Below, in pieces: positions 44,868-56,785 of a stretch of DNA of 64,000 nucleotides. The notes beneath the pieces were generated by a model, which worked only from the letters and a program-made list of their open reading frames with translations, made no database searches and had not been told where the DNA came from. Numbering within the stretch: position 1 is the first letter of the stretch; each line of letters starts with the position of its first letter. The DNA lies in assembly GCA_015698045.1 (NCBI GenBank), contig BLAL01000011.1:994501-1058500 (forward strand), written 5' to 3'. The translations under genes were made by a program, and so were the position numbers. The DNA comes from Rhizophagus clarus (taxonomy: Eukaryota; Glomeromycota; Glomeromycetes; Glomerales; Glomeraceae).

Positions 44868-45310
44868 GCATCATTTATTTTAAATTTTTTCTAATCAAAG
44901 GATTTATATATTATTGTATTAAACATTACTATTTTATTTATTTTTATATATCATATATATTCAAAATATGTTAAATTTATTTATCTTACGTAAATAAAAT
45001 TAGTATATATATCACAGTATATATATGACAGGCTATGTTTTTTGATATTTTTTTTTTTTTTTTTTTTTGGTACCAAAACATGATAGAACACTATTATTTT
45101 ACGTAAAAATTTACGAAGTTAAATAAAACTTAGCAGATGAACTGGTTAAACCACACATACTGGCTTTTAGATCAGATTTAATTACTCTAAAAAAACTACA
45201 GTAACCAATATATAAAATTAAAAACAAAAAAAAAAATATGAATAGAAAGAAAAACTTACCTGTCCCAACTTTATAACTAATTGCCTTTCCATCTATCTTA
45301 ATGACGCAAT
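44868..45310. other. 3' flank of the kinase array, no gene
   Basis: TA-rich stretches at 44945-45025 and a run of T at 45050-45068. No gene. Confidence 0.35.
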
Positions 45311-45312
45311 TA

Positions 45313-45569
45313 CAGTCTAACCCCCCATATAGTCACCCCTGTACAATCACATCATATAAATCCCTTCTTATAAGCACACCTTTCATAAGAACCAATGCCT
45401 GTTAACTCCATATAAAAAACCCCTTTATAATCACAACATTTTTATAGTCACACCCCCATGGACCCACTAATTAGTAGTTATATAGAAAAATCCCTTTATA
45501 CAGTTACTTTCCTTATAATCACACTTTTTATTTTTGGTCCCGAGGGTGTGACTATAGAGGGGCTGACTG
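45313..45569. mobile_element. pogo/Tc1-type MITE
   Basis: Ends CAGTCTAACCCCCCATATAG and TATAGAGGGGCTGACTG are inverted copies. TA flanks both sides (45311-45312, 45570-45571). Internal (A/T)TATAATCACA and TATAGTCAC words recur in both strands. 257 bp, same group as 34765-34960. No transposase. Confidence 0.85.
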
Positions 45570-45571
45570 TA

Positions 45572-46825
45572 ATTGTTTTGATTCTGTAAAACTAAATATT
45601 TAAAATAAGTTCATGCTAGACAATGTAAGAATAATTCCAAGTCATGAAGTGGAAATATGTTATGTAAAAATCCTAAAATTCGGACAAAACCTAGTCACTG
45701 AAATAATGGAGTGTATGATTTTCTTTCGATGTTGATAAAATATACAGAATTACGTTACTATATATAATCAGGTTGTTACGAAAGTTATATAGTTATTTTG
45801 GACATATGGAAACGAAAGTTGAACGAGGATTGTCTGTGGAGATAATGCCTCCTCATATACCATGCATGTCGGTTAGTATCTTTTACAAACACAACGAAAA
45901 CTATTTGTTGCTAGTTTTTTTCAATAGAACTAGTATGATCAATATTTCTCTACAGCTAAATACTTATCGTCTTTTTGAGTCGCAAAAGATGCGGATTACT
46001 ATCGTAACTGAGAATGTGCATCACTCGAATGGACACTGAACAGCAACATTCATTGCAATTCATACATAATCCATTTTTGCAACTTTCTGTAACTTATTGT
46101 TAACCATTTAAAAAACGTAATGGATGGAGTAAAAGACAATTTGGATAAAAGTTACACTCATATAATGGACGAAAATAATATTTTAAAGAAAAGAAACGTA
46201 CGTACAATGGAAGAAGAAAAATATTTACAGGCACTGGATTACACGAGATAAGAATACTGTAGCGATGATCAGGAAATGTATATTTGCTGTGCTGCCAATA
46301 TACTGTAGCAATTCTCTAATTTTTATCAAAATAGCTTCATTTTTTGAAAGAATGCAATGTATTGCTATATTAATGCTTTATCCAAAGCGTTTAGCAATAT
46401 AGTCTCATCCTTAAAGGACAACATCATTTAAGTTTATTGATAATATTCACGACTTCATTATAAATTAGCTTGATATTTACACTCAAAATCATTAATTGCT
46501 TATAACTACATCTTCCGAACTCCAGCATCTTCTATTTCTTTTACCCACTATCATTTATCTCTCTCGCTGACGTTGTACTTTAAATGCTTAACTCCAAAAT
46601 TTTTTTCTTTAGACTCATTTTCATTTTCTTTTGTGAGCTGTAACTTGTATTTGGGAATTTATTTTCAATTTTAAAAATATCTTACATGAAGGATTATTAA
46701 AAAAAAAATTTTCTCGATCCTAAGAATAGGTAGTTTATTAGCATGTGGTTTATATATCATTTTTTTAATATATATTTGTGAACAGCTTAGTTGCTCGATA
46801 TCGATCTTATTTATATTTTGTGTTT
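45572..46825. other. Intergenic DNA, no supported gene
   Basis: An 88-codon plus frame at 45773-46039 has unremarkable composition and no recognised motif; it is not called. Nothing else seen. Confidence 0.35.
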
Positions 46826-46833
46826 CAATAAGG

Positions 46834-48198
46834 CAGTGTTCGGTAATGACCTGGTCATTTGACCATTTTTCGGATTAGGTGTCATTTGACTGCCCTATAA
46901 AAAATATGTGTCCGGATAATGTCCAGAAAATGTCCAGAAAAATTGTCTAAATAATTGTCCAGAAATTCTGGACACTGTGTGTTCGGAAACTGTTCCGAAA
47001 ACACTGCATTTCCGGGATATTAGGAATTTGTCCTGAAATTGTCCAGAAATGTATTTTTGTAAAATTTTGTCACAAAAGATGATCAATGGATAGATGATCA
47101 TCATTATTCCTTAACCCAGAATTTTTATATCATAGATATATAGTATTTTTGCCTGCTCTGCAATTTTAATTAGTATGACAGAAAAGATTTTGAATGTCAG
47201 TTTTGTGCTTTTTGCATTTTTTTACAAAATTAATTTATCCTTTTTTGGAAATAGTATCCAGAATTTGTCCTGAACTTTTTCATGTCTGGAATTTGTCTAT
47301 CTGGTTTTTTTGCTATGTCCAGAATTTGTCCAGGTTTAACTGTCTGGAATTTGTCCAAAATTTTATACCGAACAAATACTGGATGAATTCTGGACAAAGT
47401 TAGGACATGTCAAAATTTTAAGTATCAGAAGTGTGTCAGACATGTACCAAAAAAGTGGACATATTCCGGACACATCAGATTTATTCCAGACATTTTCCGG
47501 ACATTTTTGATAACATTTTCCGGACATTTATTTTTTATAGGGCTGTCATTTGCCTCATTTGTCATTTGGTCATTTGTCACTAAAATACAGTAAGACTATT
47601 GGACAATTTAATTACATTATCACGTGATGTAAAATCGCAAATCATAGTCGCCTAACCAATGACAGCAAAAATTATTAATATTGTATGCATAAATAAAATA
47701 TCACATGCGAAAAATAGGTTCTATATGCAGTATATGAGTTACAATTATTGCAAATTTATTAGCTTTTATTGCTTTTGTTGATAAAATAAACCCATTGATG
47801 AAATAACTTTATTGATGAAATGATGATCGGTGAATAATAATCTTGTTGGTAAATGAGATTATTGATAGTGGAACAATTTTCATATAAAAAAAAAATGGAG
47901 TTTATGATTAAATAGGCATAAAAAAAAATTATTTCTACCAATAAAAATAATAATAAATCACGTGATTCAACACTCTTTCACTACTATTAAAACTTTTTTT
48001 ATTACATATGCTAAATAAATTTTGTTTCAATATTTTGTTTCTTTATTTTAAAATAAACAAAATAATTAGTAATAATTCTTGAAATATTTAATATTTTTCA
48101 AATGACTTAAATGACTGATCATTTGAGTTCCAAATGACAAATGACAAATGACTTGTCATTTGAGTCATTTGTCATTTCAAATCATTTACCGAACACTG
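46834..48198. mobile_element. Non-autonomous hAT-type element, 1.37 kb
   Basis: Ends CAGTGTTCGGTAATGA and TCATTTACCGAACACTG are inverted copies. CAATAAGG flanks both sides (46826-46833 and 48199-48206), an 8-bp target duplication as expected for hAT. Subterminal regions are packed with TCATTTG / CAAATGA words (for example 48085-48180). A second element (46893-47542) has inserted near the left end. No transposase frame. Confidence 0.9.
46893..47542. mobile_element. Nested element with CCCTATAAAAAATA ends
   Basis: Perfect terminal inverted repeats CCCTATAAAAAATA ... TATTTTTTATAGGG. CTG flanks both sides (46890-46892, 47543-47545), consistent with a 3-bp target duplication (PIF/Harbinger-like or similar). 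The whole 650 bp is filled with TGTCC(A/G)GAA or TTC(T/C)GGACA words in both orientations, more than 20 by eye. Small open frames inside are by-products of these repeats. Confidence 0.85.
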
Positions 48199-48206
48199 CA
48201 ATAAGG

Positions 48207-50184
48207 TGTCCACGATGGAAAGATCACCTTTTTTTGCACTTTTTACCATCTTTTCGCACTTTTGATATATACCCAAAACTTTCCATTTTTCACATTATTT
48301 ATAAAAAAGAATTGTATATATTTAGATTTTCATTTTAATTTCTAAAATTTAAATAAGAGTTAACTATATTTATAGCCAAAGAAGTCAAAAAACTAAATAA
48401 TTTGAAAATAAGTAAAAAATTGAAAAAAAAAATTGCAAGGTTACTATATTAATTAGCTAATGGTTAAATAAAAAATAATCAATATTTAATGCATAATAAT
48501 TTACGAATTAAATTATTTTGATCTATTTCATTATCAAAATATTATTAGCTGAATACGCATAGAAATATGAATTGTAATCAATTACAGTCAAACTTTATAT
48601 ACTGAATTAGTGGTTTAAGAATAAAAATTCATATATCAAACTCTATGGCATAGAAGATTAAACCATTTTATAATAATAATTTCATTTTATATTAATTTAA
48701 TATTAAAAGATGTGAAAGATGTGTTAATATTTTTTTTTTTTTTAATTATAAGAAAAAATAGTATACAGTGAGTAATGAAAAAAGGAGCCATCATGAAAAA
48801 TCTTTTTTACATAATAACATTAAAATGCTTTGATTTTTTGCAACCCATATATTATATTTGACTTATTACTATCCTATTAAATGCACTCATATACAGTACA
48901 AAAAAGGGTCATCTATTTGCATTTTCTCTCAACAACAATACCTTATAAATATATGTTACACAAAATTAAAAGTCTGATCTCAAATTTTTATTTTTAACAA
49001 ATAAAAATATATCAGAAAGTAAGTGTTTCTCTTCATATTATTGGATGTAATTTTAAAATTCAAATAAATAAATATTTTTAAACATAATTGAATTAATGCT
49101 ATAATATGCGTGGTAACGAATAGCCAACTCACCATATAAAAACCGGATTATGTTCGGAAAAAATGAAGTCTGTCCGCGGATTAGAGAATTTAATAACTTT
49201 AAAATTTAGCTGTCAGGTTGGAAAAAATTCTTTAGTTGTAATTGAGGAAATGTAAATACCTAAGTTCTTACTCTAGAAAGAAGTGTTTGTGCTCCAAATG
49301 AGTCTAAATCACCTAAAAAAAAAAAAACAAAAAAAAAATCTAAGCGCGTTGAAAAGTGATGTATGTACGTTGAAAAGTGAACCTTCCAAAAATAAATATA
49401 TAATGAATGACAAGGGAAGATATTTTTCCCTCTGGTCAAGGTATAACGCGCCTATTAATAATTACTTGCAGTGTATCTTTTTACTCATCGTTATCGTGCC
49501 TTTACACATTAACCACATGATTTTTTATTACAAACCATTTTTAGTGCTCCGTTCGATACGAGTTAACCGACTTAAAAAAAGCTTCGGAATAATTTTTATG
49601 ACCGGTAACTCGTATGACCCGAGTTGACCCGAGTTATTGAACGATTACTAATTATTAATTATAATAAATATGATTTTTTCCTTAAAAATTCTGGTTTAGA
49701 CTCGGGATATCGGGTCAAGCCATACTCGGGTCGGGTATATCTCCAAAATCAAAAGGTTCCAAAATAGAAAAGGTCACATTTATCAATTTTGGAATTAAAT
49801 GAATGTTGAATGAAACAAATGACAATAAGTTTTTAGAAAATTTTCCGAATTTTATAAGTCTTATAACATTCCCAATAAAGAATAAAGTCGATTTAAAATG
49901 CCTAATGTCATTGGATTATTAAAACAATCATACGATCTTGTATACTGTTTATTTACTATTGGCTCCCATTTATAGCAATTACATAATGGATTGTGTGACG
50001 TACTGACTTTCGTTCCGACTGAATTTTTTTCATTATAAAAACGAGTCATTTTTGTATAAATTCTTTTTTAAAAAAAAAAAGACAAGATATTAAGAATATT
50101 TCATTTATAATTTTTATAAAGTTTTGTTTGATTTCTCACATCCATACGGTAATATTGTAATAGTAATATTGTAATACTCCAAAC
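48207..50184. other. Intergenic region upstream of the orphan gene cluster
   Basis: AT-rich. ACTCG(G)G(T) words cluster at 49595-49740 in both orientations (possible degraded element). The frames at 49283-49627 (plus) and 49861-50049 (minus, 62 codons, with NPLCNCYKWEPI) are not supported by any recognised family. Confidence 0.35.
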
Positions 50185-50733
50185 ATGCTTACTTTTAGTA
50201 ACGAACAAAATAATGAGGATTTATTTCATCTAACTAATGTCGTGTCTCGATCTCATTATGATGATACTAACATTAACACGCAACTAACGACTTCACATTA
50301 TATTTCACCACCCGTCCAAGATCATCAAATATCATACGACATAAATTCAGAAGAAGTTGCTATAACAACTTTCTTTTATAAACCACCCAACGATAATCAA
50401 ATTTATGATATCAGTTATAAAGAAATACCAATTTCTTTTGAATTTGTATCTCAAATCCTAAATAATAATAGTAATAATAATGATAACGATTCAGTTCAAA
50501 ATCATATTCAACAAAATAATTTACATGAATTTTATTTTCTTAAATTTGATGAGAAAAAATGTTATAAGGTTACTTGTATATTAATTTCACATTCATTAAT
50601 TATTGAGTATTTAAATAGAAATATCTATGGAGTTGAAATTAAACAAAATGAACAACAAGTATATGTCGAATTTTCTAAAGAACTTAAAGAAAATCTTGAA
50701 TATTATTTGAAACAATTTCTTACATCACAATAA
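50185..50733 (+). CDS. Orphan-family protein, short divergent member
   Basis: 182 residues, no break. The N-terminal 110 residues are low-complexity (Asn, His, Tyr, Thr). The C-terminal 70 residues align with the family core of the 52249/56786/61189 genes: EFYFLKFDEKKCYKVTCILI corresponds to FFHYT..NFYHITCHII, then SHSLIIEYLNRNIYGVEI corresponds to SHPLIINILNKEIYGID, then a charged helix ELKENLEYYLKQ. The Asp-rich segment and Gln-rich tail of the larger members are absent. A relic of the same gene lies at 63160-63262. Function unknown; no signal peptide or membrane segment is seen. Confidence 0.7.
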   Translation: MLTFSNEQNNEDLFHLTNVVSRSHYDDTNINTQLTTSHYISPPVQDHQISYDINSEEVAITTFFYKPPNDNQIYDISYKEIPISFEFVSQILNNNSNNNDNDSVQNHIQQNNLHEFYFLKFDEKKCYKVTCILISHSLIIEYLNRNIYGVEIKQNEQQVYVEFSKELKENLEYYLKQFLTSQ

Positions 50734-52146
50734 ACAGTACCTTTTTAATCACCAAATCCAGAAAAAAAGAATACAAAATTTTTTTTAATAATTAGATTTA
50801 AAATAGATTTTTTTTTTTTTTTTTATAAGCTAGATGCAGTTTATTTATTACTTTACCATTTAAGCGTCGATTTTTTTTTGTCATGTTATGTTAATTATAT
50901 TGCTTAATAAATTATTTCATTACATTTATAATGCATTGAGATACAAACTATAAAAAAGTCATCATTATAAATAAAATGAATAACAACGATTAGAACAAAG
51001 AAAAATTTATGAAAGTCCTTGAACTTGTTCGCTTTATTAGTACACATTAGATCGACAGGATTACCAATATTTCCATAATAAGAAAACTGATTATGACAAA
51101 ATAGTTATAATTAATTCTATATTTGTATTTCATTATTTCAGGCTTTTTTTTTTTAGGTCGTCGGTTTATCCGTATTGTTCGAGTATGGACGATTATCCAG
51201 ATTGTTCAGCAGGTAGTCGCGATCAGACTACAGATATATAAAATTTAAATAAATTGCACGTCTAAACCATTAATTTGTGAAAAATATTTATCTTAAAGTA
51301 GTTTATTACCGATATTTTGTGCGATAAATAGGTCACGATTTTTTTTTTTTAACAAAAAATCAATCGTATGTTCTGTTTACTTGCTTGTTCATCCCGCGTA
51401 TCTTTCGATTATCGTCATCACTAAACAAATATATCAACAAAGGACTAAAAAATCACCTAAGAAGGAAATAATAATTAAAAAAGTAATTTCATTAGCAGAA
51501 GTAAGCGCTGCAGGTGTAGAAAAAAATAGGAGTGAGTGTTAAGGAAAAGTGTCATGTTCACGTGATTTAACCGATAATTTCTATAGATTTTATAGTCAAG
51601 CTTCCGGAAAGTTTACAGTTGTACTGAATTTATTAAAAAAAATAATGATAATTCCTGTTTTAACAAAGTAAATAAACAAATTACCATTTATGGTAAATTG
51701 GATAATTTTTCTTTTATACTATATAATATCGATGATAAAAACCTAAAACTTTTTGATTTATTATTAATTGTATTTTAGAAAATGATCGACATCATGAGTT
51801 TAGTGTTCAGCACATGACTTGCAGTGAATGACTCACTTTTGATGCGCAGTATTCTATTACTCCTTCAAATATAAAAATCCTCTGTTTTCGAGCCTTGTCC
51901 CGGCAGAAATACAACCCACCTTATCTTAATTTTTATTTTTATTCTTTTTTTACTATAATAATCTGAAAAAAAAAGTCAAATAGAGTATTTTTTTTTTTTT
52001 AATTCTTGGATAAAAATCCAAATAAAAAAGCGAACCAAATTATCAATAATATCGATTATATACTTTGTATTAATATGATTTAAAGCTTTTTAATCACGTT
52101 TTCGTTTTACCTATGAAAAAATTTACATCGAAAATTTTAATCTAAA
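50734..52146. other. Spacer inside the orphan gene cluster
   Basis: Contains GATCGACAGGATTAC at about 51053, also present at 63343 after the 63160 relic. From about 51250 on, sequence is shared with the upstream regions of the 56786 and 61189 genes (for example ATATATCAACAAAGGACTAAAAAATC ... AAGGAAA ... TTGAAAAAATAATTT-like blocks). Poly-T runs; no gene. Confidence 0.45.
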
Positions 52147-52155
52147 TTATAAATA
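52147..52155 (+). promoter_or_regulatory. TATA-like element, first long orphan gene
   Basis: TTATAAATA about 100 nt upstream of the ATG, in a block (AAATTATAAATACAC) conserved in front of all three long paralogues. Confidence 0.4.
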
Positions 52156-52248
52156 CACATATTTTACTTCAAAATTTTAAAAACCAACAAATTGACCAAA
52201 CTTCTTAACGGTATTAATCTTATTCGAGAATTCTAACTGTCGACAACA

Positions 52249-53386
52249 ATGATTCAACAATATAACGTATCAGTTTCTCAAGTTTTACAAGTGAATGAAT
52301 GTATTAGATTCTTTCATTATACATCAGACAATGATAGTTTTTATCATATAATCTGTCATATTATTTCACGAGACGCTAATTCTCAGATGATCACGATTAT
52401 GATCATGGGTTTTTTTATTATCATTCAAATATAATTTATTACGTTAAATGTAAATTATTTTCACATCCTTTGATTGTAAACGTTTTAAATAGAGAAATAT
52501 ATGGGATAGATAATGAAGTAAATAGCTTAGAAGGAAAAAAATCGTTGACTTTGAATCATAAATTAAGTTTGGAACAAGATCTAAACCAAATTCTTCCTTT
52601 TTACTTTACGAAAAATCATATTCTCAAAAGAGAAACGGGAACAAATAATCCCAATAAAAATATGAATCCTCTTCGTGGATATAGTCAAAATAATTATGAT
52701 TACCATACTTATAATGTGACACAACAACAACAACAACCCGTAAGATCAAATTTTAATAGAAATACGGATTCATTCGTAGAAATATTGAAAACAACCTAAT
52801 AACATCATCACATATGGCCGATAATAATCAAAATAATATTAAACCCGATTATATTCCTAATGTTATTCCACAACAGCAAACTAATTTTAATAATATGTCA
52901 TATACTGATAGAGAAATGAGGTCGGGCTATAAGAGCACAACAAACTTATCTCACGGAGATAACATAATGACAACACAAATGACTTCTATGGTAAATATTC
53001 AAAACAATTACTTGCCTCACCAAGATAGAGCTGAATACATTCAACAAACCGACTTCAATAAATTTCCACAACATAAAATTCCTGTAAGAGAGACGAGATC
53101 AGATTATGACATTAATACAGATTTACCTTACGAAAATACATCAACGTATGATGCTTCACCAACTGATAGTAATCTTGATCATCATGTTGATTATACTTGT
53201 AATGCTTATTCACAGCAACAAGTTGATCTCAATACTGAAGGGGAGAATAATAATATTGTAACAACACAAGGTGTTCCAACAGCAGAAATTAATCAAAACT
53301 ATAGTGAAAATACCATGCCATATAATAATAACCAAGACGTAAATACAGTATTACAGCAACTAATTGATTTTCTACAGACTAATTAA
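52249..53386 (+). pseudogene. Orphan Asn/Gln-rich protein, copy 1, two frameshifts
   Basis: Homologous over its full length to the 56786 and 61189 genes. The first frame gives MIQQYNVSVSQVLQVNECIR and FHYTSDNDSFYHIICHIISR. One base is missing near 52378, after which SDDHDYDHGFFYYH and YYVKCKLFSHPLIVNVLNREIYGID follow in the next frame. A second one-base loss near 52775 separates TDSF from NIENNLITSSHMADNNQ. The remainder (52814-53386) is open to the stop and ends in LQQLIDFLQTN. Without these shifts the protein would be about 378 residues, like its sisters. It may be a recent pseudogene, or the shifts may be assembly errors in A/T runs. Confidence 0.75.
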
Positions 53387-54999
53387 AAATTATACATAAG
53401 CTCCTCTCAATTCGTTTCGTACTGAAATTCTTCACAATCATTTTATGTTTAAAAAATTAGAAAATTCTTGGTAAGTCATTGCTTATCTAATATGTAGCAA
53501 ACCTGCGGTGCAATTATTTTGGATTTTAAAAAAATTGGCAATTGTTTTTTAAGAAATTATGAACAGTTATATAAATAATTATGGTAATTTCTAAGGGATT
53601 AAGTGAAAAAAAAATGCATATGGAAAATATATTTTAAGCATTTAAATACAATTTTTTTTTTTTTTTGTATTTTTAATTCTAAGATTTTAATTATTCATAG
53701 AGTGTAATTACTGTATATTAATATCGATTTAACATCGTTAATAAATTATTAAGAACATGTTTGTATTATTCATATTGTTTGTTTTTGTGGTAAAAGTACT
53801 GAAATTTCCAGAGTTCCGGACATAATAAAGTAATAAATTATATACAGTATATTAAGTATACATTACATAGTATATACAGCATTATAATCATTCAGATAAA
53901 TTGTCAATTATCTGCCTGACCGTACCCATAGAGATAAAATAAATGGAATCTGATTGGTTCATCATCAACATTAATTATTTGTTTATCAACAAAAACTTTC
54001 CTCTTCACTCTTTCTTCCATTTTCATATCTTAAAAATATATTTTAATATTTTAAAAGTTTTTATTATTTAATAAAGTTTAAAAATATTTTCACCAACAGC
54101 AGAACTCCAGGTGTAAAATATTATTATAAATATTCAATATAAAATGCGTTTGTTATGAATTTACTTAGAAATTTCACATAATAATTTCGGCATTTGGTTG
54201 TATTAAACAGGTGAAAAATGCTCAAGGAAAGTTGTATATGAGATATAGGACGCTTGAATATTAATTTGTATTAATTTCATGATGTTATGGATTTTTTTTT
54301 ATAATACTAGGACGGGTTTTGTTTTTTACTTCAAGTTATAATTTGAGTTTTGTTTAAATAATGTCATTCCGTAGATTTAAAGTTTATCTATACTGATTTT
54401 TATGTAATTAGTTAAATATTTGTGGAGTTATAATTTTTTTTTTTTTTGTAGTATTACTAACGCGCTTTTTAATAAAAATTTCATAAATTTCATGTAATAT
54501 AATAATATAATATTTAATAAAATAATGCAAATAAACTTTTATTTAATAAAATTGTGAAAATTGTGCTTCTTTATGATAATATTTAAAACATTTTTTATTT
54601 TTGACATTTTTAAAAAGCGCCAAAAATTTTTTTTTTAAAGATAAGCATTACGTACACAAAATGCGTAGTCAAATTATGACAGTCAAGCAAATTGTCATTT
54701 ACAGTTGTATCTAAAGCAATATATTCGGCTTAACCTGGCACGTCATGATGGGGTAAGCGCCTATAATAAAAAAAAAATATTAGCTAATATATGTCGCTGC
54801 CCTTATAAAGTAAGTTGAAATATCGAGAGTGAGTTTGAATATATCCTCAAACCGCCCATTAAACTAAAAAGAACCAAGTTAATGTGGCTAGTTGTATGAT
54901 AAAAGCTATTGTCATCTAGTTTATAAATACCTAATAATCACTAATAATGTAACCGGTTGCACACCTGGGACTAAAAATGGTTTCAGTAAGGTTACTTAA
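53387..54999. other. 3' flank and spacer
   Basis: The first 450 nt (to about 53830) are shared with the 3' flanks of the other two long copies: TTTTAATTCTAAGATTTTAATTATT, AACATCGTTAATAAATTATTAAGAAC, TTGTTTGTTTTTGTGG. Beyond that the spacer is unique; no gene. Confidence 0.45.
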
Positions 55000-55590
55000 T
55001 TGCCGATCCGCCTAAGATCGGCACTGTGTTACTAATAAAATTCGGGGTTAATAGCAATAATAAAAAAAAAGCATTTTTTACATTTCGCGCGCGGAATAAG
55101 TTTCCACTCATTTCACAAACAGAAATACCATAATTACAATATTTTCCTTTATTTTATGAGACTTTTTGACAAGCATGACTTGCCATAACTATATTTCTGT
55201 AACTGGGTTTCTTCAACTTTCACTTGTTTTTAATAATAAAAATATTTCAAATATGTCTTTAAAAACAACTTTAAAAGCTAAAAATTATATGTTTTTAATG
55301 TAAATAACACAATATAGTAAAATGAAATATCAAAATTTCGTATATTTTAAGGTGGAAACCTGACGCGCGTGCATAGTAAACTCATTATTTTACGTATGAA
55401 TGTATAATTTTTTTTTTTGCAAATTCTTTTTTTTCAGGTATTTTTTTCAGTATATCATATGACTTTTATTTATAGTCAATATGTCGTCTATGAGATATCC
55501 TTTTTTGAAGTTTGTGTTCTAGCACAAAAATCGACAAATTTAACCTGAATTTTATTAGTAAGGCAGTGCCGATTTTAGGCGGATCGGTAA
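55000..55590. mobile_element. Terminal-inverted-repeat element in a TTAA target
   Basis: The left end TTGCCGATCCGCCTAAGATC ... GGCACTG and the right end CAGTGCCGAT ... TTAGGCGGATCGGTAA are inverted copies. Similarity continues inward (TTACTAATAAAATTC / GAATTTTATTAGTAA). TTAA is present at both borders (54996-54999, 55591-55594), as with piggyBac-like transposition. 591 bp, no transposase. Confidence 0.75.
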
Positions 55591-55594
55591 TTAA

Positions 55595-56206
55595 AAAAAA
55601 AATTAATTTTACAATTTGACAGACCACCTATTTTTAATGATGGGCAGATCAACATTATTACGTCCTTGAGCGGTATTACTACAATAAAAAAAAAAAAATC
55701 CAGTATTATTAGAGTTGAGACGACATGATTATAAATTCGGATAAATTGAAATTTATATATAGCGACAGAATCGCTATGGCCAAACCATTAATTTTGTGAA
55801 GAATGATTATTCTAAATTTTTTTTGTAAATTACAATTTTATGGATCCAAAAGTCCAAAACTCTAATTTTGTGTAAAATTCTTAAAAAAGTATATCAATAA
55901 ATGATCAAAAAATCAATCTTTCCAAAAAGGAAACAAGTGATTGAAAAAATAATTTTATTACTAAGAAGAATAATAAAAAAAAAAAATTAAATCATCATTT
56001 TTGGTAAATCCGAATATCATTTTTTTTTCGCTTATACTATATATATTGATAGTTAAAAATAAAAATCTAAAAAAGTTCCGGATTTTTCTCAATTTAGTTG
56101 GAATCGAAAATGTAAAATAATTGATTTGGTGATTAAATTTAAACTTTTTTTTTTTTTTAAAAAAAAAAAAAAAATTCTCAGCTTAGGGGTATCCTGTGTG
56201 TCATAT
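55595..56206. other. Upstream region of orphan copy 2
   Basis: Homologous in patches (about 55730-56130) to 51250-51700 and 60120-60560. Long T/A runs near 56140-56175. No gene. Confidence 0.4.
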
Positions 56207-56348
56207 TTAGAAATTTTTCATTCATAACGATGTTCTAATTGCATAATCAATGTATATTTAGAAATTTTCATTCATAACGATTTTCTAATTGCATGATCAA
56301 TGTATATTTAGAATTTTCATTCATAACGATGTTCTAATTGCATGATCA
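56207..56348. repeat. Three tandem copies of a 51-bp unit
   Basis: The unit has the order TATTTAGAAATTTTCATTCA, TAACGATGTTCTAATTGCAT, GATCAATG. Copies start near 56207, 56259 and 56309 and differ at a few bases. Related single copies are at about 60795 and 63950 upstream of other family members. Confidence 0.75.
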
Positions 56349-56686
56349 ACTATTAATACGACAATTGAAATACTCGTGTCGTGTATGTCAATCATATGCG
56401 AGAATTTTTTTTAAAATTTGCTGTGTACGTCAATTTTTCGTATATAAAAGAACTTTGTTAGTCAAAAAAATTTCATAATTCCTGTAAATTTAATAAAACC
56501 TTTTTTTTTAACTCTTGAATAAGGTCAATAAAAAAAGCGAAACATATTTAGAACTACATATTTATTTATTTCTTATGTTTCCAACTAATACCTTTTAAAC
56601 CTTTTAATCCTTTTAATCGCGCTTTCGTTTTACCTGTAAAAATTTACATCGAAAGCTTCTAATCTTGATTGTGTTACTGCTCTAAA

Positions 56687-56695
56687 TTATAATTA
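56687..56695 (+). promoter_or_regulatory. TATA-like element, second long orphan gene
   Basis: TTATAATTA in the AAATTATAATTACG block, equivalent to 52147 and 61118, about 95 nt before the ATG. It is preceded by the shared TCTAATCTTGA...TGTGTTACTG sequence. Confidence 0.4.
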
Positions 56696-56785
56696 CGTCC
56701 ATTTTACTTCTTTATAACCAACAGTTGATTAAACTTCCTGTCGATATTATTAAATAAATTTACTATTTCGCTACCACTGAAAATA

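Noticed and set aside
45773..46039. 88-codon plus frame
   Set aside because: No homologue in the window, no domain, no intron context; chance open frame possible.
49861..50049. 62-codon minus frame upstream of the orphan gene
   Set aside because: Composition is fairly protein-like but there is no second copy or motif to support it.
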